A stretch of DNA of 64,000 bases from Nocardioides sp. (GCF_030655615.1 NZ_JAURVJ010000213.1:17036-81035); one strand, 5' to 3'; shown: positions 28,931 through 40,176, counted from the stretch's first letter. Numbers and translations are program-made. The notes: generated by a model not told the origin, from the sequence alone.

Positions 28931-30916
28931 TTACCAATGAATGCCTTTAAACACCTTCGCCAGCATGATCTGCTCGGTCTCGCGCGTGCCGCCCTCGGCG
29001 ATCTGACCCTTGGCGGCGGCCGAGTCGGGGAACACGTGGTAGGCCATGTTGAGGATCCGGAAGGCGGCCTTGGGGGCGACGGTGTGGGCGACGGCGCCGA
29101 CGTTGCCGAGCAGGGTGTTGATCTCGTGGGGCTTGTCGACCATGGCCGCGATGACGGTGTCGGCGGCCTGGGCCGGCGAGATGGTGGGGAACTTGTCGTA
29201 GATCTTGGTCGGGGCGATCATCGGCGTCCGCACCAGCGGCATGTGGATGTTGGTGAAGGTGACGCCGTTGCCGACGACCTCGGACGCGACGACGTTGGAC
29301 CACGAGTCGAGCGCGGCCTTGGAGGCGACGTAGGCCGAGAACCGCGGCGGGTTGGTCTGCACGCCGATCGATGAGATGTTGACGATGTGGCCCGACTTCT
29401 GGCGCTCCATCGCCGGGATGAGACCCATGATGAGCCGGATCGCCCCGAAGTAGTTGAGCTGCATGGTGCGCTCGAAGTCGTGGAAGCGGTCGTGGCTCAG
29501 GCGCAGCGACCGCCGGATCGAGCGGCCGGCGTTGTTGATGACGAAGTCGATCGACGGGAGCTCGGCGGTCACCTGCTCGCAGAGCCGGTCGATGGCCTCG
29601 AGGTCGGAGAGGTCGCAGGGATAGACGTGGGCGGTGCCGCCGCGCATCTCGATGACCGACTTGGTGTCCTCGAGCTTGTCCTTGCCGCGCGCGACGAGCA
29701 CCGGGATGCCGCCGGCCTGGGCGACCTTGAGCGCGGTGACCGCGCCGATGCCCGAGGAGGCGCCGGTGATGAGGACGTGCTTGCCGGCGAGCGCCGCGCG
29801 GACGCGGGAGTCGCGGCCGGTGGAGGTGTCGAGGTTCTCCTCCCAGTAGCCCCACAGGGTGCGGGCATAGCTCTCGAGGTCGGGTACGGCGATCCCGGAG
29901 CCGGCCAGGGCGTGCTCGGTGCGCGCGGAGTCGAAGTCCGCGCTGAAGCCGGTGTGGGCGACCACCTCGGCCGGGATGCCGAACCGGCCCAGGGTCTGGT
30001 CGAGGAGGAACTGTGCCGGTCGCTGCTTGACGACCGCGTTGAAGAGCCGCCCCGAGCGGATGGCAGCCGGCAGCGGGACACGCGGCCCGGGGGTCGCGAA
30101 CTGGGGCGAGCCTGCGGCCTTGCAGAACAGGTTGACCATCTCGACGGTCGACTGCGGCTCGGGGTTGACCAGGTGGAAGGCCTCGCCGTCGCGGTCGGGC
30201 AGGTGACCGAGGTGGTCCATGGCCTTGGCGACGTAGTCGACCGGCACGACGTTGGTGTCGCCCAGGTCGATGCCGGCGAGCGGCAGCCAGGCCGGCAGCC
30301 GGTCGCGCATCGCCTTCATCGCGGGGAAGAAGTAGTAGGGGCCGTCGACCTTGTCCATCACGCCGCTCTCGGAGTGACCGACGACGATCGCGGGGCGGTA
30401 GACCCGCCACGGGACGGTGCTCTCCTCGCGCACGATCTTCTCGGACTCGTACTTGGTGCGGTGGTAGGGCGACGGCAGGTGCTGGCCCTCGGCGAACATC
30501 GTCTCGTCGAAGCGCCCGCGGTAGTCACCCGCGGCGGCCACCGACGACACCTGGTGGAAGCGCCCGGCGTCGAGCGCCGAGGCCAGCTCGACCGCGTTGC
30601 GGGTGCCGCCGACGTTCATCACCTCGTTGGTGGCGTCGTCGGCCGTCATGTCGTAGATCGCGGCGAGGTGGAAGAAGTGGTCGATGCCCCCGGTGTGGTC
30701 GGCGACCCACTGCGGGTCGACGCCGAGGGCGTCCTGTGACAGGTCGCCCACGACGGGGACGACCCGGCCGGAGCCCCAGCGGCGCATCAGCGTCTCGAGG
30801 CGGCCCATCGACCCGGAGCGGCAGAGCACGAAGATCTCGCCCTTGCGGTGGTCGACGAGCTCCTGGACGAGGTGTCGACCGATGAACCCTGTGGCGCCGG
30901 TCACGAAGTAGGCCAT
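28931..30916 (-). CDS. Bifunctional SDR: extended SDR (fatty acyl-CoA reductase-like) fused to classical SDR
   Basis: N-terminal MAYFVTGATGFIGRHLVQELV; C-terminal VLITGASSGIGAVTALKVAQAGG and YVASKAALD. Confidence 0.9.
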   Translation of the reverse strand: MAYFVTGATGFIGRHLVQELVDHRKGEIFVLCRSGSMGRLETLMRRWGSGRVVPVVGDLSQDALGVDPQWVADHTGGIDHFFHLAAIYDMTADDATNEVMNVGGTRNAVELASALDAGRFHQVSSVAAAGDYRGRFDETMFAEGQHLPSPYHRTKYESEKIVREESTVPWRVYRPAIVVGHSESGVMDKVDGPYYFFPAMKAMRDRLPAWLPLAGIDLGDTNVVPVDYVAKAMDHLGHLPDRDGEAFHLVNPEPQSTVEMVNLFCKAAGSPQFATPGPRVPLPAAIRSGRLFNAVVKQRPAQFLLDQTLGRFGIPAEVVAHTGFSADFDSARTEHALAGSGIAVPDLESYARTLWGYWEENLDTSTGRDSRVRAALAGKHVLITGASSGIGAVTALKVAQAGGIPVLVARGKDKLEDTKSVIEMRGGTAHVYPCDLSDLEAIDRLCEQVTAELPSIDFVINNAGRSIRRSLRLSHDRFHDFERTMQLNYFGAIRLIMGLIPAMERQKSGHIVNISSIGVQTNPPRFSAYVASKAALDSWSNVVASEVVGNGVTFTNIHMPLVRTPMIAPTKIYDKFPTISPAQAADTVIAAMVDKPHEINTLLGNVGAVAHTVAPKAAFRILNMAYHVFPDSAAAKGQIAEGGTRETEQIMLAKVFKGIHW

Positions 30917-31061
30917 GGCCGAACCCTACTGCTGAGTCACCCCACCCACGGGGTCTGAGTCACACGAGATCCAGAGGGTCTCGAGCCGCCGTTGCGGCCT
31001 CGCAAGCTCGGCCGCAGGCTCCCTCGACCGCCTCACGATCGGTCAGACCTCGCAAGCTCGG

Positions 31062-32147
31062 TCAGTCCGAGTTCGGCCCACCGAACATGATCTCGTCCCA
31101 GCTCGGGACGGACGCGCGGCCCTTCTTCTTCTGCACCGTACGCCGGGCGGGCGCCTCGTCGGCGACGCTCGGCTCGGTCTCCCGGGCGGCCTCGACCGGC
31201 TCGGGCGCGGGATCGGGCACCGGATCGGGCTCGGAGTCCGCAGCCTCGCGGGCCTCCTCGCGCAGCGCCGGGTCGTCGGAGGCGGGGGAGTCGTCGAGGA
31301 ACGCCTCGACCGGCTCGTCGCCGTCGAAGGGCTCGTCGGAGACCAGCTCGATCGCGTCGTCGCCGAGGGGCAGCTCGTCCTGCGAGACCGACGTCAGCCG
31401 GCGCTCGCGCTGCGAGCGCAGGTCGTCGCGGGCCGGGGCCGGCGACGGCACGGCCTCACCGACGAGCCACCGGGCGTCCTCGTCGTCGACGACGACGAAG
31501 TTGCCGGGCAGGTCGAAGCTGAAGTGGGCGGTGCCGGTGCGGACGGGGAGCGCGAAGCCGGCGGCGAGGGTCCACCGGCCGTCCTCGCGGCGCCAGGAGT
31601 CCCACTCGACGCCCTCGGGGTCGATGTTGAGCGAGCGCAGGTGGCTCTCGACGGCGTCGCCGAGGGTGCGGCCACCGCCGGAGGAGCCGGACTCGCCGGC
31701 GGAGCGGCGCACGTTGGACTTCTGGGCGCGCTCGGCGACGTGCTGGCGCTCGGCGAGCACCGGCCCGACGAACGCCATGATCTTGTCGACGCTGGTCTGG
31801 GCGGCTTGAGCCACGGCCTCGGCGCTCTCGCCGGACCGGATCCGGGCCTGGATGTCGCGGGGACGGAGGACACTCTCCATGGGGATCTCCAACTGGCCGA
31901 GGCGTGAGGCATCGCCGCGCAGCGCGGCTCGCAGGCTGGGCGTGACGGCGAGGGTGAACGTGCCGCCGCGCTCGTCGACGAGCAGGAGCCGGGCACGGTC
32001 CTCGCTCACGCCGGCGAGCGTGACGGGCTGCTCGTGGGGGGTGGGCACGGGGGCGCCGGCTGTGTCGGGGACACCGAGGGACTCGACCGCGGCCCGGTCG
32101 TGCTCGGGCTGCCTGACCTGCTCGGCCCTCTCCATCTCGTGTCCCAT
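31062..32147 (-). CDS. sepH: Septation protein SepH (DUF3071)
   Basis: FTLAVTPSLRAALRGDASRLGQLEIPMESVLRPRDIQARIRSGESAEAVA. Confidence 0.88.
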   Translation of the reverse strand: MGHEMERAEQVRQPEHDRAAVESLGVPDTAGAPVPTPHEQPVTLAGVSEDRARLLLVDERGGTFTLAVTPSLRAALRGDASRLGQLEIPMESVLRPRDIQARIRSGESAEAVAQAAQTSVDKIMAFVGPVLAERQHVAERAQKSNVRRSAGESGSSGGGRTLGDAVESHLRSLNIDPEGVEWDSWRREDGRWTLAAGFALPVRTGTAHFSFDLPGNFVVVDDEDARWLVGEAVPSPAPARDDLRSQRERRLTSVSQDELPLGDDAIELVSDEPFDGDEPVEAFLDDSPASDDPALREEAREAADSEPDPVPDPAPEPVEAARETEPSVADEAPARRTVQKKKGRASVPSWDEIMFGGPNSD

Positions 32148-32237
32148 CTCCTGCGCTGCTCCGTTCCGGTCGACCCTACGCCAGCGGGCGTGTCCTCCCG
32201 CGTACGCCGCGCCCTGTGTCCGCCCTACGCTCGACCG

Positions 32238-32858
32238 GTGTCCGGGACCCTCGTCACGCTCGACCTCGTCGGCATCTTCGTCTTCGCCATCTCGGGCGCC
32301 CTGGTCGCCGTCCGCAAGGACCTCGACGTCTTCGGGGTGCTCGTGCTCGCCGGGACCACCGGGCTCGGCGGAGGCTTCCTGCGCGACGTCCTCATCGGCG
32401 CCACGCCGCCGGCCGCCCTGGCGGACTGGCGCTACCTCCTGGTGCCCGTCGCGGCGGGCCTGGTGACCTTCTCGTTCCACGGCGTGCTCGGCCGGATGGA
32501 GCGCCAGGTCTCGGTGTTCGACGCGTTCGGGCTGTCGCTGTTCTGCGTGGCCGGTGCGCTCAAGGCCCTCGACGTCGGCCTCGGCCCCCTGCCCGCTGCG
32601 CTGATGGGGATGGTCACCGGGATCGGCGGCGGAATGGTCCGCGACGTCCTCACCGGTCGCGTCCCGGTGGTCTTCCGGGGCGACCTCTACGCCATCCCGG
32701 CCCTCGCCGGAGCGGCGGTCGCGGTGGCCGGCGAGCGGGCCGACCTGCCCGTCGTACCGGTGGCGGTGGCGGGGGCACTGGTCTGCCTCGTGTGGCGGCT
32801 GCTCGCGTTGTGGCGCGGGTGGCAGGCGCCGATGCCGGCCGGGTCGGCGAGCGTCTGA
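32238..32858 (+). CDS. Trimeric intracellular cation channel family protein (UPF0126)
   Basis: GIFVFAISGALVAVRKDLDVFGVLVLAGTTGLGGGFLRDVLIG. Confidence 0.92.
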   Translation: MSGTLVTLDLVGIFVFAISGALVAVRKDLDVFGVLVLAGTTGLGGGFLRDVLIGATPPAALADWRYLLVPVAAGLVTFSFHGVLGRMERQVSVFDAFGLSLFCVAGALKALDVGLGPLPAALMGMVTGIGGGMVRDVLTGRVPVVFRGDLYAIPALAGAAVAVAGERADLPVVPVAVAGALVCLVWRLLALWRGWQAPMPAGSASV

Positions 32859-32868
32859 GCGACGACCC

Positions 32869-33987
32869 TCAGAGGTGCCCGCCCCCGGGGTAGGTCCGTC
32901 CCATCGAGGAGCGGCCGGGCAGGGCCTCGACGTCCGCCACGGCGACCTGGCAGGTCGCGGCGGGCAGGTCGCAGGTGAGGAGCGTCTCGGTGTGGGTGTC
33001 GTCCATCGGGATGACGGCGACGGCGACGGTGTCGTCGTCCAGCCAGCCGGTCGGGAGGACCAGGGCGTCCTCGCCCTTCGGGCCGGCGACGGCGACGTCG
33101 AGCCGGGCACGGCGACCGGTACCGGTGTCGAGGACCCCGACCGGGTCGAGGCGGCCGCCGTCGAAGAAGAGGTCCTCGGTGGCGAAGTAGTGGCCGTCGG
33201 GGGACAGGATGCCGTTGCCGGCCCAGGTGAGGCGGGTCGTGCGGCCCGGGGCCACGACCGTCAGGTCGACCTCGTCGAAGGCCGCCACCACGCCGTTCTC
33301 GACGTCCCAGAGGTCCTCGTAGGTCGGCGCGGTCGCCCCGGTCACGAGGTCGAGCGCCAGCGACCCGCGACCGTCCTGGACGTAGGCCGTCGCGCCCTCG
33401 AGGTCGACGAGGGTCGGCGCCGTCCCGGGCCCGGTGGTCCCGAGCGGGAAGGTGCGGGTCCCGAGGGTGCGGGTGTCGAGGACGACCAGGTCTCCCGCGG
33501 TGAGGTCGTCGGACGTGGCGCGGACCCAGCCCACGAGGTGACCGTCCTCGTCGCCCACCGGGTCGTCGCCCGGTCCGAGGTCGGTGGTCGTGCCACCGAC
33601 GTCGGCGTAGATCCGGTCGCCGTAGCGGTAGACGTGGCTGTCGAGCGTGCGGACCAGGGAGTCGACCCAGTGGTCGTACCGGACGACCCGGTCGCCCTCG
33701 AAGCCCCGCGGCCCGACCGTCACCATCGGCTCGAGGTCGCGGGTGCTGGTGGGAAACAGGTCGTCACGGTCGGCCGGGGTCACGCCCGTGGTCTCGCGAC
33801 CGGGTCGCAGCTGGGCGACGCCGAGACCGACGGCGAGCACGGCGACGGCGACGACCGCGGTCGCGGCGACGCGGCGTCGCCGGCGCAGGGTCCGGTCGCC
33901 GTCGCTCGTGACGGCGGACAGGTCGACGGGGGCGAACCGGACGGTCTCCGCCTGGTCGCGCAGGACGGCGTTCAGCTGATCGGTCAT
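32869..33987 (-). CDS. Membrane-anchored hypothetical protein next to SigE-type sigma factor
   Basis: Single TM RRRRVAATAVVAVAVLAVGLG; overlaps sigma gene. Confidence 0.75.
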   Translation of the reverse strand: MTDQLNAVLRDQAETVRFAPVDLSAVTSDGDRTLRRRRRVAATAVVAVAVLAVGLGVAQLRPGRETTGVTPADRDDLFPTSTRDLEPMVTVGPRGFEGDRVVRYDHWVDSLVRTLDSHVYRYGDRIYADVGGTTTDLGPGDDPVGDEDGHLVGWVRATSDDLTAGDLVVLDTRTLGTRTFPLGTTGPGTAPTLVDLEGATAYVQDGRGSLALDLVTGATAPTYEDLWDVENGVVAAFDEVDLTVVAPGRTTRLTWAGNGILSPDGHYFATEDLFFDGGRLDPVGVLDTGTGRRARLDVAVAGPKGEDALVLPTGWLDDDTVAVAVIPMDDTHTETLLTCDLPAATCQVAVADVEALPGRSSMGRTYPGGGHL

Positions 33988-34520
33988 CGGGTCACCACCA
34001 CGTGGTCGAGGGAGGGGAGCAGGTCGGGGTCGTCACCGAGGAGGGCGCGCAGCTTGGCCATCCCGGAGGAGACCTGGCTCTTGACGGTGCCGACGGCACA
34101 GCCCATGGCCTCGGCGGTCTGGGGCTCGGTGAGGTCCTCGTAGTAGCGCAGCACGATCGCGGTCCGCTGGCGGACGGGCAGCTCCAGCAGCGCCTCCCAG
34201 ACGGCGCCGTGGTCGACCACGGCCGCGGCGTGGTCGGTGACCGGTCGGTCGGGCAACCGATCGACGGTCCGCTCGTGCCAGGACCGGCGACGGAACCAGG
34301 AGATCGCGGTCGTCGTGATCGCCTTGCGCGTGTAGGCCTCGGCGTGGCCGAGGTCGGCCAGGCGAGGCCAGGCGACGTAGGTCTTGGTCAGCGCCTCCTG
34401 GACCAGGTCCTGGGCGTGCTGCACGTCGCCGACCATCAGGTAGGCCGCCCGCTGCAGGGCGGGGGACCGGGCGGCGACGAACTCCGCGAACTCGGCGCGG
34501 TCCCGGGACAGACGACTCAT
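33984..34520 (-). CDS. SigE-family ECF sigma factor
   Basis: EFAEFVAARSPALQRAAYLMVGDVQHAQDLVQEALTKTYVAWPRL. Confidence 0.9.
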   Translation of the reverse strand: MSRLSRDRAEFAEFVAARSPALQRAAYLMVGDVQHAQDLVQEALTKTYVAWPRLADLGHAEAYTRKAITTTAISWFRRRSWHERTVDRLPDRPVTDHAAAVVDHGAVWEALLELPVRQRTAIVLRYYEDLTEPQTAEAMGCAVGTVKSQVSSGMAKLRALLGDDPDLLPSLDHVVVTR

Positions 34521-34573
34521 GACCACTCTCACGCTACGGACCCGGGAAGGGTTCGTCGCGTCGTCCGACTTTC

Positions 34574-35374
34574 TCAGACCTGCTCGATCGAGCACCACCA
34601 CGTCGTCCGGCCGCCGACGATGCCACGACTCATGTCGGCGCCGCAGCGCGGGCAGTGCTCGCCGTGCCGCCGGTGGGCGATCACCTCACCGGTGTGCACC
34701 CCGCCCTTCCTGATCGCGGACCGGGTGGCGGCGCGCAACGCCCGGTGCAGCGCCCCGACCTCGTCGGCGCCGAGGGTGTCGACGCGACGCCGCGGGTCGA
34801 GCCGCGCCTGCCACAGGGTCTGGTCGGCCAGCAGGTTGCCGACGCCGGCGAGCACCGACTGGTCGAGCAGCCGGGCCTTGACGGGCGCCGTACCGCGCGT
34901 CAGCCGGTCGCGGAACTCCGCCAGGGGTACGTCGGCGGCGTCGGGTCCGAGCCGGTCCAGGTCGGGGTCGAGCACAGCCCGGGACAGTCGTCGCTTGTCG
35001 AAGAGCCGCAGCACCGCGCCGCTCTCGAAGGTGATCCGGAAGCGGTCCCACTCGGGCTTGAGCTCGCCCCCGCCGCGGCGGACCGGGTCGCCGCCCTCGA
35101 CGGTGTCGCCGTCGGCGTCGACCACGATGATGCGACCGGCCATGCCGAGGTGCAGGCCGAGCACCGGCCCCGACCGCGAGGTCTCGACCCACATCGTCTT
35201 GCCCCGGCGGTGCGCCGACGTGAGCTGGCGGCCGACCAGCGCCTCGCGGAGCTCACCGGGGGAGTGCGGACGGCAGACGTAGGTGTCGCGGTCGTCGACG
35301 TCGGCGATGGTGCGGTGCAGGGCCGCCCGCTCGATCGCGGCGCGGGCGGTCTCGACCTCGGGAAGCTCGGGCAC
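34574..35374 (-). CDS. Fpg/Nei family DNA glycosylase
   Basis: MPELPEVETARAAIERAAL; C-terminal zinc finger CPRCGADMSRGIVGGRTTWWC. Confidence 0.93.
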   Translation of the reverse strand: MPELPEVETARAAIERAALHRTIADVDDRDTYVCRPHSPGELREALVGRQLTSAHRRGKTMWVETSRSGPVLGLHLGMAGRIIVVDADGDTVEGGDPVRRGGGELKPEWDRFRITFESGAVLRLFDKRRLSRAVLDPDLDRLGPDAADVPLAEFRDRLTRGTAPVKARLLDQSVLAGVGNLLADQTLWQARLDPRRRVDTLGADEVGALHRALRAATRSAIRKGGVHTGEVIAHRRHGEHCPRCGADMSRGIVGGRTTWWCSIEQV

Positions 35375-35509
35375 CGGCCCATCATCGGGGGCTGGCGTCG
35401 CGCCTCGCTCACCCCGTGGGTCGGGCCGCCACGACCCGCTGGTCCGTGCCGACCGGCAGCGTGAGCTCTCCGGCGACGTTCACGCACGTCCATGACCACC
35501 CAGACGCGG

Positions 35510-36718
35510 TCAGGCCCGCGAAAGGTTGGGAGCCTCGCGGTCGACGACCGCCGGGCGCACTAGGAGCGCGGCCGCGAGCGCGAGCAGCCCACCGCCGACG
35601 GACACCAGGTAGGCCGGCGACGCCCCGGCGGCGTCGATGACCACGCCGGCCAGCGCCGCCCCCGGTGCGACGCCGGCGACGATGCCGGTGTGGACGAGGG
35701 CCATGCCCTCGGTCAGCCGCGAGGGCGGCACGTTCTGCTCGGCCATCGACATGGTGGCGATCAGCGTCGGGGCGATCGAGAAGCCGGCGACGAAGAGCAC
35801 CGCGCCCATCAGCCACAGCGTGTCGATCAGCGCGAGCGGCACCATGGTCAGGGTCATCGCGGCGGCGCCCAGGCGCAGCCGCGACAGGACCGGACGACGC
35901 CAGCGGACCGCACCGGTGAGACCGCCGGCGATGAGGCTCCCGGCGGCCCACAGGGCGAGCAGGAAGCCCGCGATCGCCTTGTTGCCGCGCTCCTCGGTGA
36001 AGGCCACCGTCGTCACCTCGGCGGCGCCGAAGAGCGTGCCGAGGGCGAGCGAGGCGACCGTCAGCGGCAGCACCGTCGCCCACGGCATCCGGGCGCGGTC
36101 GCTGCGGTGGGCGAGCGGCGGGTGCGGCGGCGGCTCGGTGGTGCGCTGGGCGCTGAAGGCGAGGGTGCCGGCCACACCGACGGTGAGGGCGGTCGTGAGA
36201 CCGGCCACGGGGTGCACGGCGGTCGCGAGCACGGTCACGAGGATCGGGCCGGTGATGAACACGGCCTCGTCGGCCACCGCCTCCAGCGCGAACGCGGTCT
36301 GCCGGTCGGCGTCGCCGGGCAGCACGTGCGCCCACCGCGACCGCACGCACGCGCCGACGCCGGGCAGGGCCGCGCCGGTCACCGCGGCCAAGGCGTACGT
36401 CGCCGCGAGCGGCCACCCGGACTCCACCGACCACATCAGCGCGGCCAGCGCGACGCCCCACACGACGATGGCCACCGGCAGCACGCGGGACTGGCCGAAC
36501 CGGTCGATCCACCGCGCCTGGAGCACCGCGAACGCCGCGTTGGCCAGCAGGCTCACGCCGGAGACCGAGCCCGCCAGGCCGTAGGACCCGGACTCGGCCT
36601 CGACGAGCAGCACGATCCCGAGGCCGACCATCGCGATCGGCAGCCGCGCGACGAGCCCCGTGGCGGAGAACAGCGCGGTGCCGGGTCGGGCCAGGATCTG
36701 GCGGTACGTGTTCAGCAT
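35510..36718 (-). CDS. MFS transporter
   Basis: MLNTYRQILARPGTALFSATGLVARLPIAMVGLG; 12-TM-like hydrophobic pattern. Confidence 0.88.
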   Translation of the reverse strand: MLNTYRQILARPGTALFSATGLVARLPIAMVGLGIVLLVEAESGSYGLAGSVSGVSLLANAAFAVLQARWIDRFGQSRVLPVAIVVWGVALAALMWSVESGWPLAATYALAAVTGAALPGVGACVRSRWAHVLPGDADRQTAFALEAVADEAVFITGPILVTVLATAVHPVAGLTTALTVGVAGTLAFSAQRTTEPPPHPPLAHRSDRARMPWATVLPLTVASLALGTLFGAAEVTTVAFTEERGNKAIAGFLLALWAAGSLIAGGLTGAVRWRRPVLSRLRLGAAAMTLTMVPLALIDTLWLMGAVLFVAGFSIAPTLIATMSMAEQNVPPSRLTEGMALVHTGIVAGVAPGAALAGVVIDAAGASPAYLVSVGGGLLALAAALLVRPAVVDREAPNLSRA

Positions 36719-36842
36719 CTCCCGCGGAGCATATCCACGTAGTCTTCGGGCACGAACGGACGCGCGTGCCGCCCCTCTCGGGGTGCGGCCGGCAGCCACG
36801 AACCCGCTGGAACACCCGGCGGCCACCGAGTGACGAGACACG

Positions 36843-39092
36843 ATGACGTCGTACGACATGGGGTCGGCGCGCCGGGCACGCCGGGCCCGTCGTGGGGTCG
36901 TCGTGCTCGTGACGCTGCTCCTGGTGGCGACGGCGCTCGGGTGCGTGCTGAGCTCGCGGGCCGTGCACGCCGAGCAGCAGACCCGCTTCGACAACCAGGC
37001 CGACCGGCTCGACGCCGCCCTGACCGAGCGGATGACGGCCTACGAGCAGGTCCTGCGCGGCGGGCTCGGACTGTTCGAGGCCTCGGGCGACGTGACCCGG
37101 GCCGACTGGGTCCGCTACGTCGAGACCCTGCGGCTCGACGAGCGCTACCCCGGCTTCAAGTCGCTGACCTACGCCAAGGCCGTCGCCCCCCGCAACCTCG
37201 TACGCTTCGAGGCCGAGGTCCGGCGCACCACGCCCGTCACCGCCGACGGCGGCCGGCCCTACACGGTGCGCAGCCCGGTCGGGGCGAGCGGCACCCCCGG
37301 TGTCCACGCGCCGATCCTCTTCGTCGCGCCCGACGTCCCGGCCAACCGCTCGGTCCTCGGCGTCGACATGATGATGGAGCCGGAGCGGCGCGCCGCCATG
37401 ACCAAGGCGGTGTCCACCGGTCAGGCGGTCGCCAGCCCGCGGCTCCGGCTCTCGGGCAGCACCAGCGACGAGGCCGGGTTCATCGTCTTCGTCCCCGTCG
37501 TCGTCAGGGACAAGCTGCGCGGCTGGGTGACCGCCGCGTTCCTCATGGAGAACTTCACGAAGGGAGTCGAGGTCGCCCGCGCCACCGACCTGCACTTCGA
37601 GATCCGGGACCGCCCCGGGCCCGACGCGCTGCTGCTCCACTCGACGGCCGGCGTCGACGCCACCGACGCGCCCCTGCCGCTGCCCGACGAGGACGCGGCG
37701 TTCACCGCGGTCCGCACGGTCCAGGTGCCGGGCCGGACCTGGAAGGTCCGCTACGTCGCGCCCGACGGCTTCGTGCCGACCGGGTCGTCACTGGTGCCGT
37801 GGCTGGTCGGGCTGCTCGGGATGCTGCTGATCGGCGCCGTCGTGCTCCTCGCGCACGGGACCGAGCGCTGGCGACGCCTGGCCGTCCTCCTCGACCAGCA
37901 GGCGACGGTGCTGCAGGAGGCCCGCGAGGAGGCGGAGGCGGCGACGCTCGCGAAGTCGACCTTCCTGGCGACGATGTCCCACGAGATCCGCACGCCGCTC
38001 AACGCCGTGCTCGGCGCCAACAGCGTGCTCCTGGACACCCGGCTCGACCCGCTGCAGGCGTCGTACGCCGGCATGATCCGCGACAGCGGCCAGCACCTGC
38101 TCCACGTCGTCAACGAGATCCTCGACCTGTCCAAGGCCGAGGCCGGGCGGGTGGTGCTCGAGCACGCGCCGTTCGACCTCGACCAGTGCGTCACCACGGT
38201 GCTCGACCTGGTCGGCACCGAGGCGCAGCGTCGCGACGTCGCCCTCACGGCCGAGCAGGACGCCCCCCACCTCGTCGTCGGCGACGTGGCCCGGCTGCGG
38301 CAGGTGCTGCTGAACCTGGTGGGCAACGCCGTGAAGTTCACGCCGGCCGGCGGCCGGGTGGTGGTGACCGCGGCGCCGGTGACCGGTGCTGTTGACGGGG
38401 CGGGCCTGGTCGCCTTCGAGGTCGCCGACACCGGGGTCGGGATCGCGCCCGAGCGGATCGCCGAGCTCTTCGACCCCTACGTCCAGGCGGAGCCGTCGAC
38501 CACCCGTACCCACGGCGGCACCGGCCTCGGGCTCACCATCGCCCGCAGGCTCGTCGAGGCGATGGGCGGCACGCTGACCCTCCACAGCACCCTCGGCGAG
38601 GGCACGACGTTCCTGTTCACGGTGCCGCTGCCGGCGGCGTCGGAGGCCGTCGACGGCGGCGCTGGCGTCGAGCCGGTCGAGCCGGTCGGGGAGGTGCCCG
38701 CCCTGCGGGTGCTCGTCGCCGAGGACGACCCGATGAGCCGCGAGCTGCTGGAGCACATGCTCGAGCGGCTCGGGCACCACGCCGACGCGGTCGACGACGG
38801 GGCCGCGGCCGTGGCGGCCGCCGAGGCGACGGCCTACGACGTGGTGCTGCTCGACCGCCACATGCCCGGCCTCGACGGGCTCGAGGCGGCCCGCCGGATC
38901 CGTGGGCTGCGACCGGTGGGCCCGCGGATCGTCGCGATCAGCGGCAGCGTCGGTCCCGACGGGGGCCTCGGCGACCTGGCCGACGACGTGGTCGCCAAGC
39001 CCTACGGCCTCGACGACCTCGCCGCCGCCCTCGGCCGGGCCCGCGCCGACGCACCCGTCACCCCTCCGGAGGGCGACGCCCTCCTACGATGA
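36843..39092 (+). CDS. CHASE-domain hybrid sensor histidine kinase with C-terminal receiver
   Basis: CHASE-like [30 protein letters not shown]; His[41 protein letters not shown]...[12 protein letters not shown]. Confidence 0.92.
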   Translation: MTSYDMGSARRARRARRGVVVLVTLLLVATALGCVLSSRAVHAEQQTRFDNQADRLDAALTERMTAYEQVLRGGLGLFEASGDVTRADWVRYVETLRLDERYPGFKSLTYAKAVAPRNLVRFEAEVRRTTPVTADGGRPYTVRSPVGASGTPGVHAPILFVAPDVPANRSVLGVDMMMEPERRAAMTKAVSTGQAVASPRLRLSGSTSDEAGFIVFVPVVVRDKLRGWVTAAFLMENFTKGVEVARATDLHFEIRDRPGPDALLLHSTAGVDATDAPLPLPDEDAAFTAVRTVQVPGRTWKVRYVAPDGFVPTGSSLVPWLVGLLGMLLIGAVVLLAHGTERWRRLAVLLDQQATVLQEAREEAEAATLAKSTFLATMSHEIRTPLNAVLGANSVLLDTRLDPLQASYAGMIRDSGQHLLHVVNEILDLSKAEAGRVVLEHAPFDLDQCVTTVLDLVGTEAQRRDVALTAEQDAPHLVVGDVARLRQVLLNLVGNAVKFTPAGGRVVVTAAPVTGAVDGAGLVAFEVADTGVGIAPERIAELFDPYVQAEPSTTRTHGGTGLGLTIARRLVEAMGGTLTLHSTLGEGTTFLFTVPLPAASEAVDGGAGVEPVEPVGEVPALRVLVAEDDPMSRELLEHMLERLGHHADAVDDGAAAVAAAEATAYDVVLLDRHMPGLDGLEAARRIRGLRPVGPRIVAISGSVGPDGGLGDLADDVVAKPYGLDDLAAALGRARADAPVTPPEGDALLR

Positions 39093-39096
39093 CCGG

Positions 39097-40176
39097 GTGC
39101 CCGACGCCTCGCCGTACGACGCCCTGCTCCTCGTCTCCTTCGGCGGACCCGAGGGGCCCGACGACGTCGTGCCGTTCCTCGAGAACGTCACACGCGGCCG
39201 CGGGATCCCGCGCGAGCGGCTCGAGGAGGTCGGCCAGCACTACTACCTGTTCGGCGGCCGCTCGCCGATCAACGACCAGAACCGGTCGTTCCTGGACGCG
39301 CTGCGCGCCGACCTCGACGAGCACGGCATCGACCTGCCCGTCTACTGGGGCAACCGCAACTGGGACCCCTACCTGCGCGGCACCCTCGAGCAGATGGCGG
39401 CCGACGGGATCGAGCGTGCGGCCTGCTTCGTCACGAGCGCCTACTCGTCGTGGTCGAGCTGCCGGCAGTACCGCGAGAACCTCTTCGACGCCGTCGAGGG
39501 GCTCGACGGGGCGCCGCGGCTCGACAAGCTGCGCCACTACTTCAACCACCCCGGCTTCGTGGCGCCGGTCGTCGACGCGACGGTCGCGGCCCTGGCCGAG
39601 CTGCCCGAGGACGCACGCATCGTGTTCGTCACCCACTCCATCCCCACCGCGATGAACGACAGCAGCGGACCCCCGGACCGCGAGGGCACCTACGTGACCC
39701 AGCACCTCGACGTCGCCCAGGTCGTCGTCGACGCCGTCGCCGCGCAGACCGGCCGCCGTCACGGCCACGACCTCGTCTACTGCTCGCGCTCGGGCTCGCC
39801 GCAGACGCCGTGGCTCGAGCCCGACGTCAACGACCACCTCGAGGCGCTGTCCGCCGCCGGCGTGCCCGGCGTGGCCGTGGTCCCGGTCGGGTTCGTCTCC
39901 GACCACATGGAGGTCATCTACGACCTCGACACCGAGGCCCAGGAGACCGCCGAGCGACTTGGCCTGCCGTTCCGCCGGGCGGCCACCCCCGGCGACGACC
40001 CGCGGTTCGTCGCGGTCGTGCGCGACCTGCTCCTCGAGCGGGCTGCGGTCGAGCGGGGCGAGGACGTGGCCAGGGCCGCCGAAGGTGCGTTCGGGGCGTG
40101 CTGGGACCGATGCCCGGTCGGGTGCTGCCCCAACCCGCGCGCGCCGCGGCCCGCGCTGACCGGCGTACCGGAGTGA
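39097..40176 (+). CDS. hemH: Ferrochelatase (coproporphyrin III type)
   Basis: [53 protein letters not shown]. Confidence 0.96.
   Translation: MPDASPYDALLLVSFGGPEGPDDVVPFLENVTRGRGIPRERLEEVGQHYYLFGGRSPINDQNRSFLDALRADLDEHGIDLPVYWGNRNWDPYLRGTLEQMAADGIERAACFVTSAYSSWSSCRQYRENLFDAVEGLDGAPRLDKLRHYFNHPGFVAPVVDATVAALAELPEDARIVFVTHSIPTAMNDSSGPPDREGTYVTQHLDVAQVVVDAVAAQTGRRHGHDLVYCSRSGSPQTPWLEPDVNDHLEALSAAGVPGVAVVPVGFVSDHMEVIYDLDTEAQETAERLGLPFRRAATPGDDPRFVAVVRDLLLERAAVERGEDVARAAEGAFGACWDRCPVGCCPNPRAPRPALTGVPE

Noticed and set aside
36718-36843. Possible riboswitch between MFS and CHASE kinase
   Set aside because: Only short hairpins (GCCCCTCTCGGGGTGC, CCGCTGGAACACCCGGCGG); no match to a riboswitch class I could recognise.
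35409-37640. 743-aa minus ORF spanning the MFS and kinase region
   Set aside because: Spans two genes in a wrong frame, compositionally biased; MFS and CHASE-kinase frames are supported by motifs.
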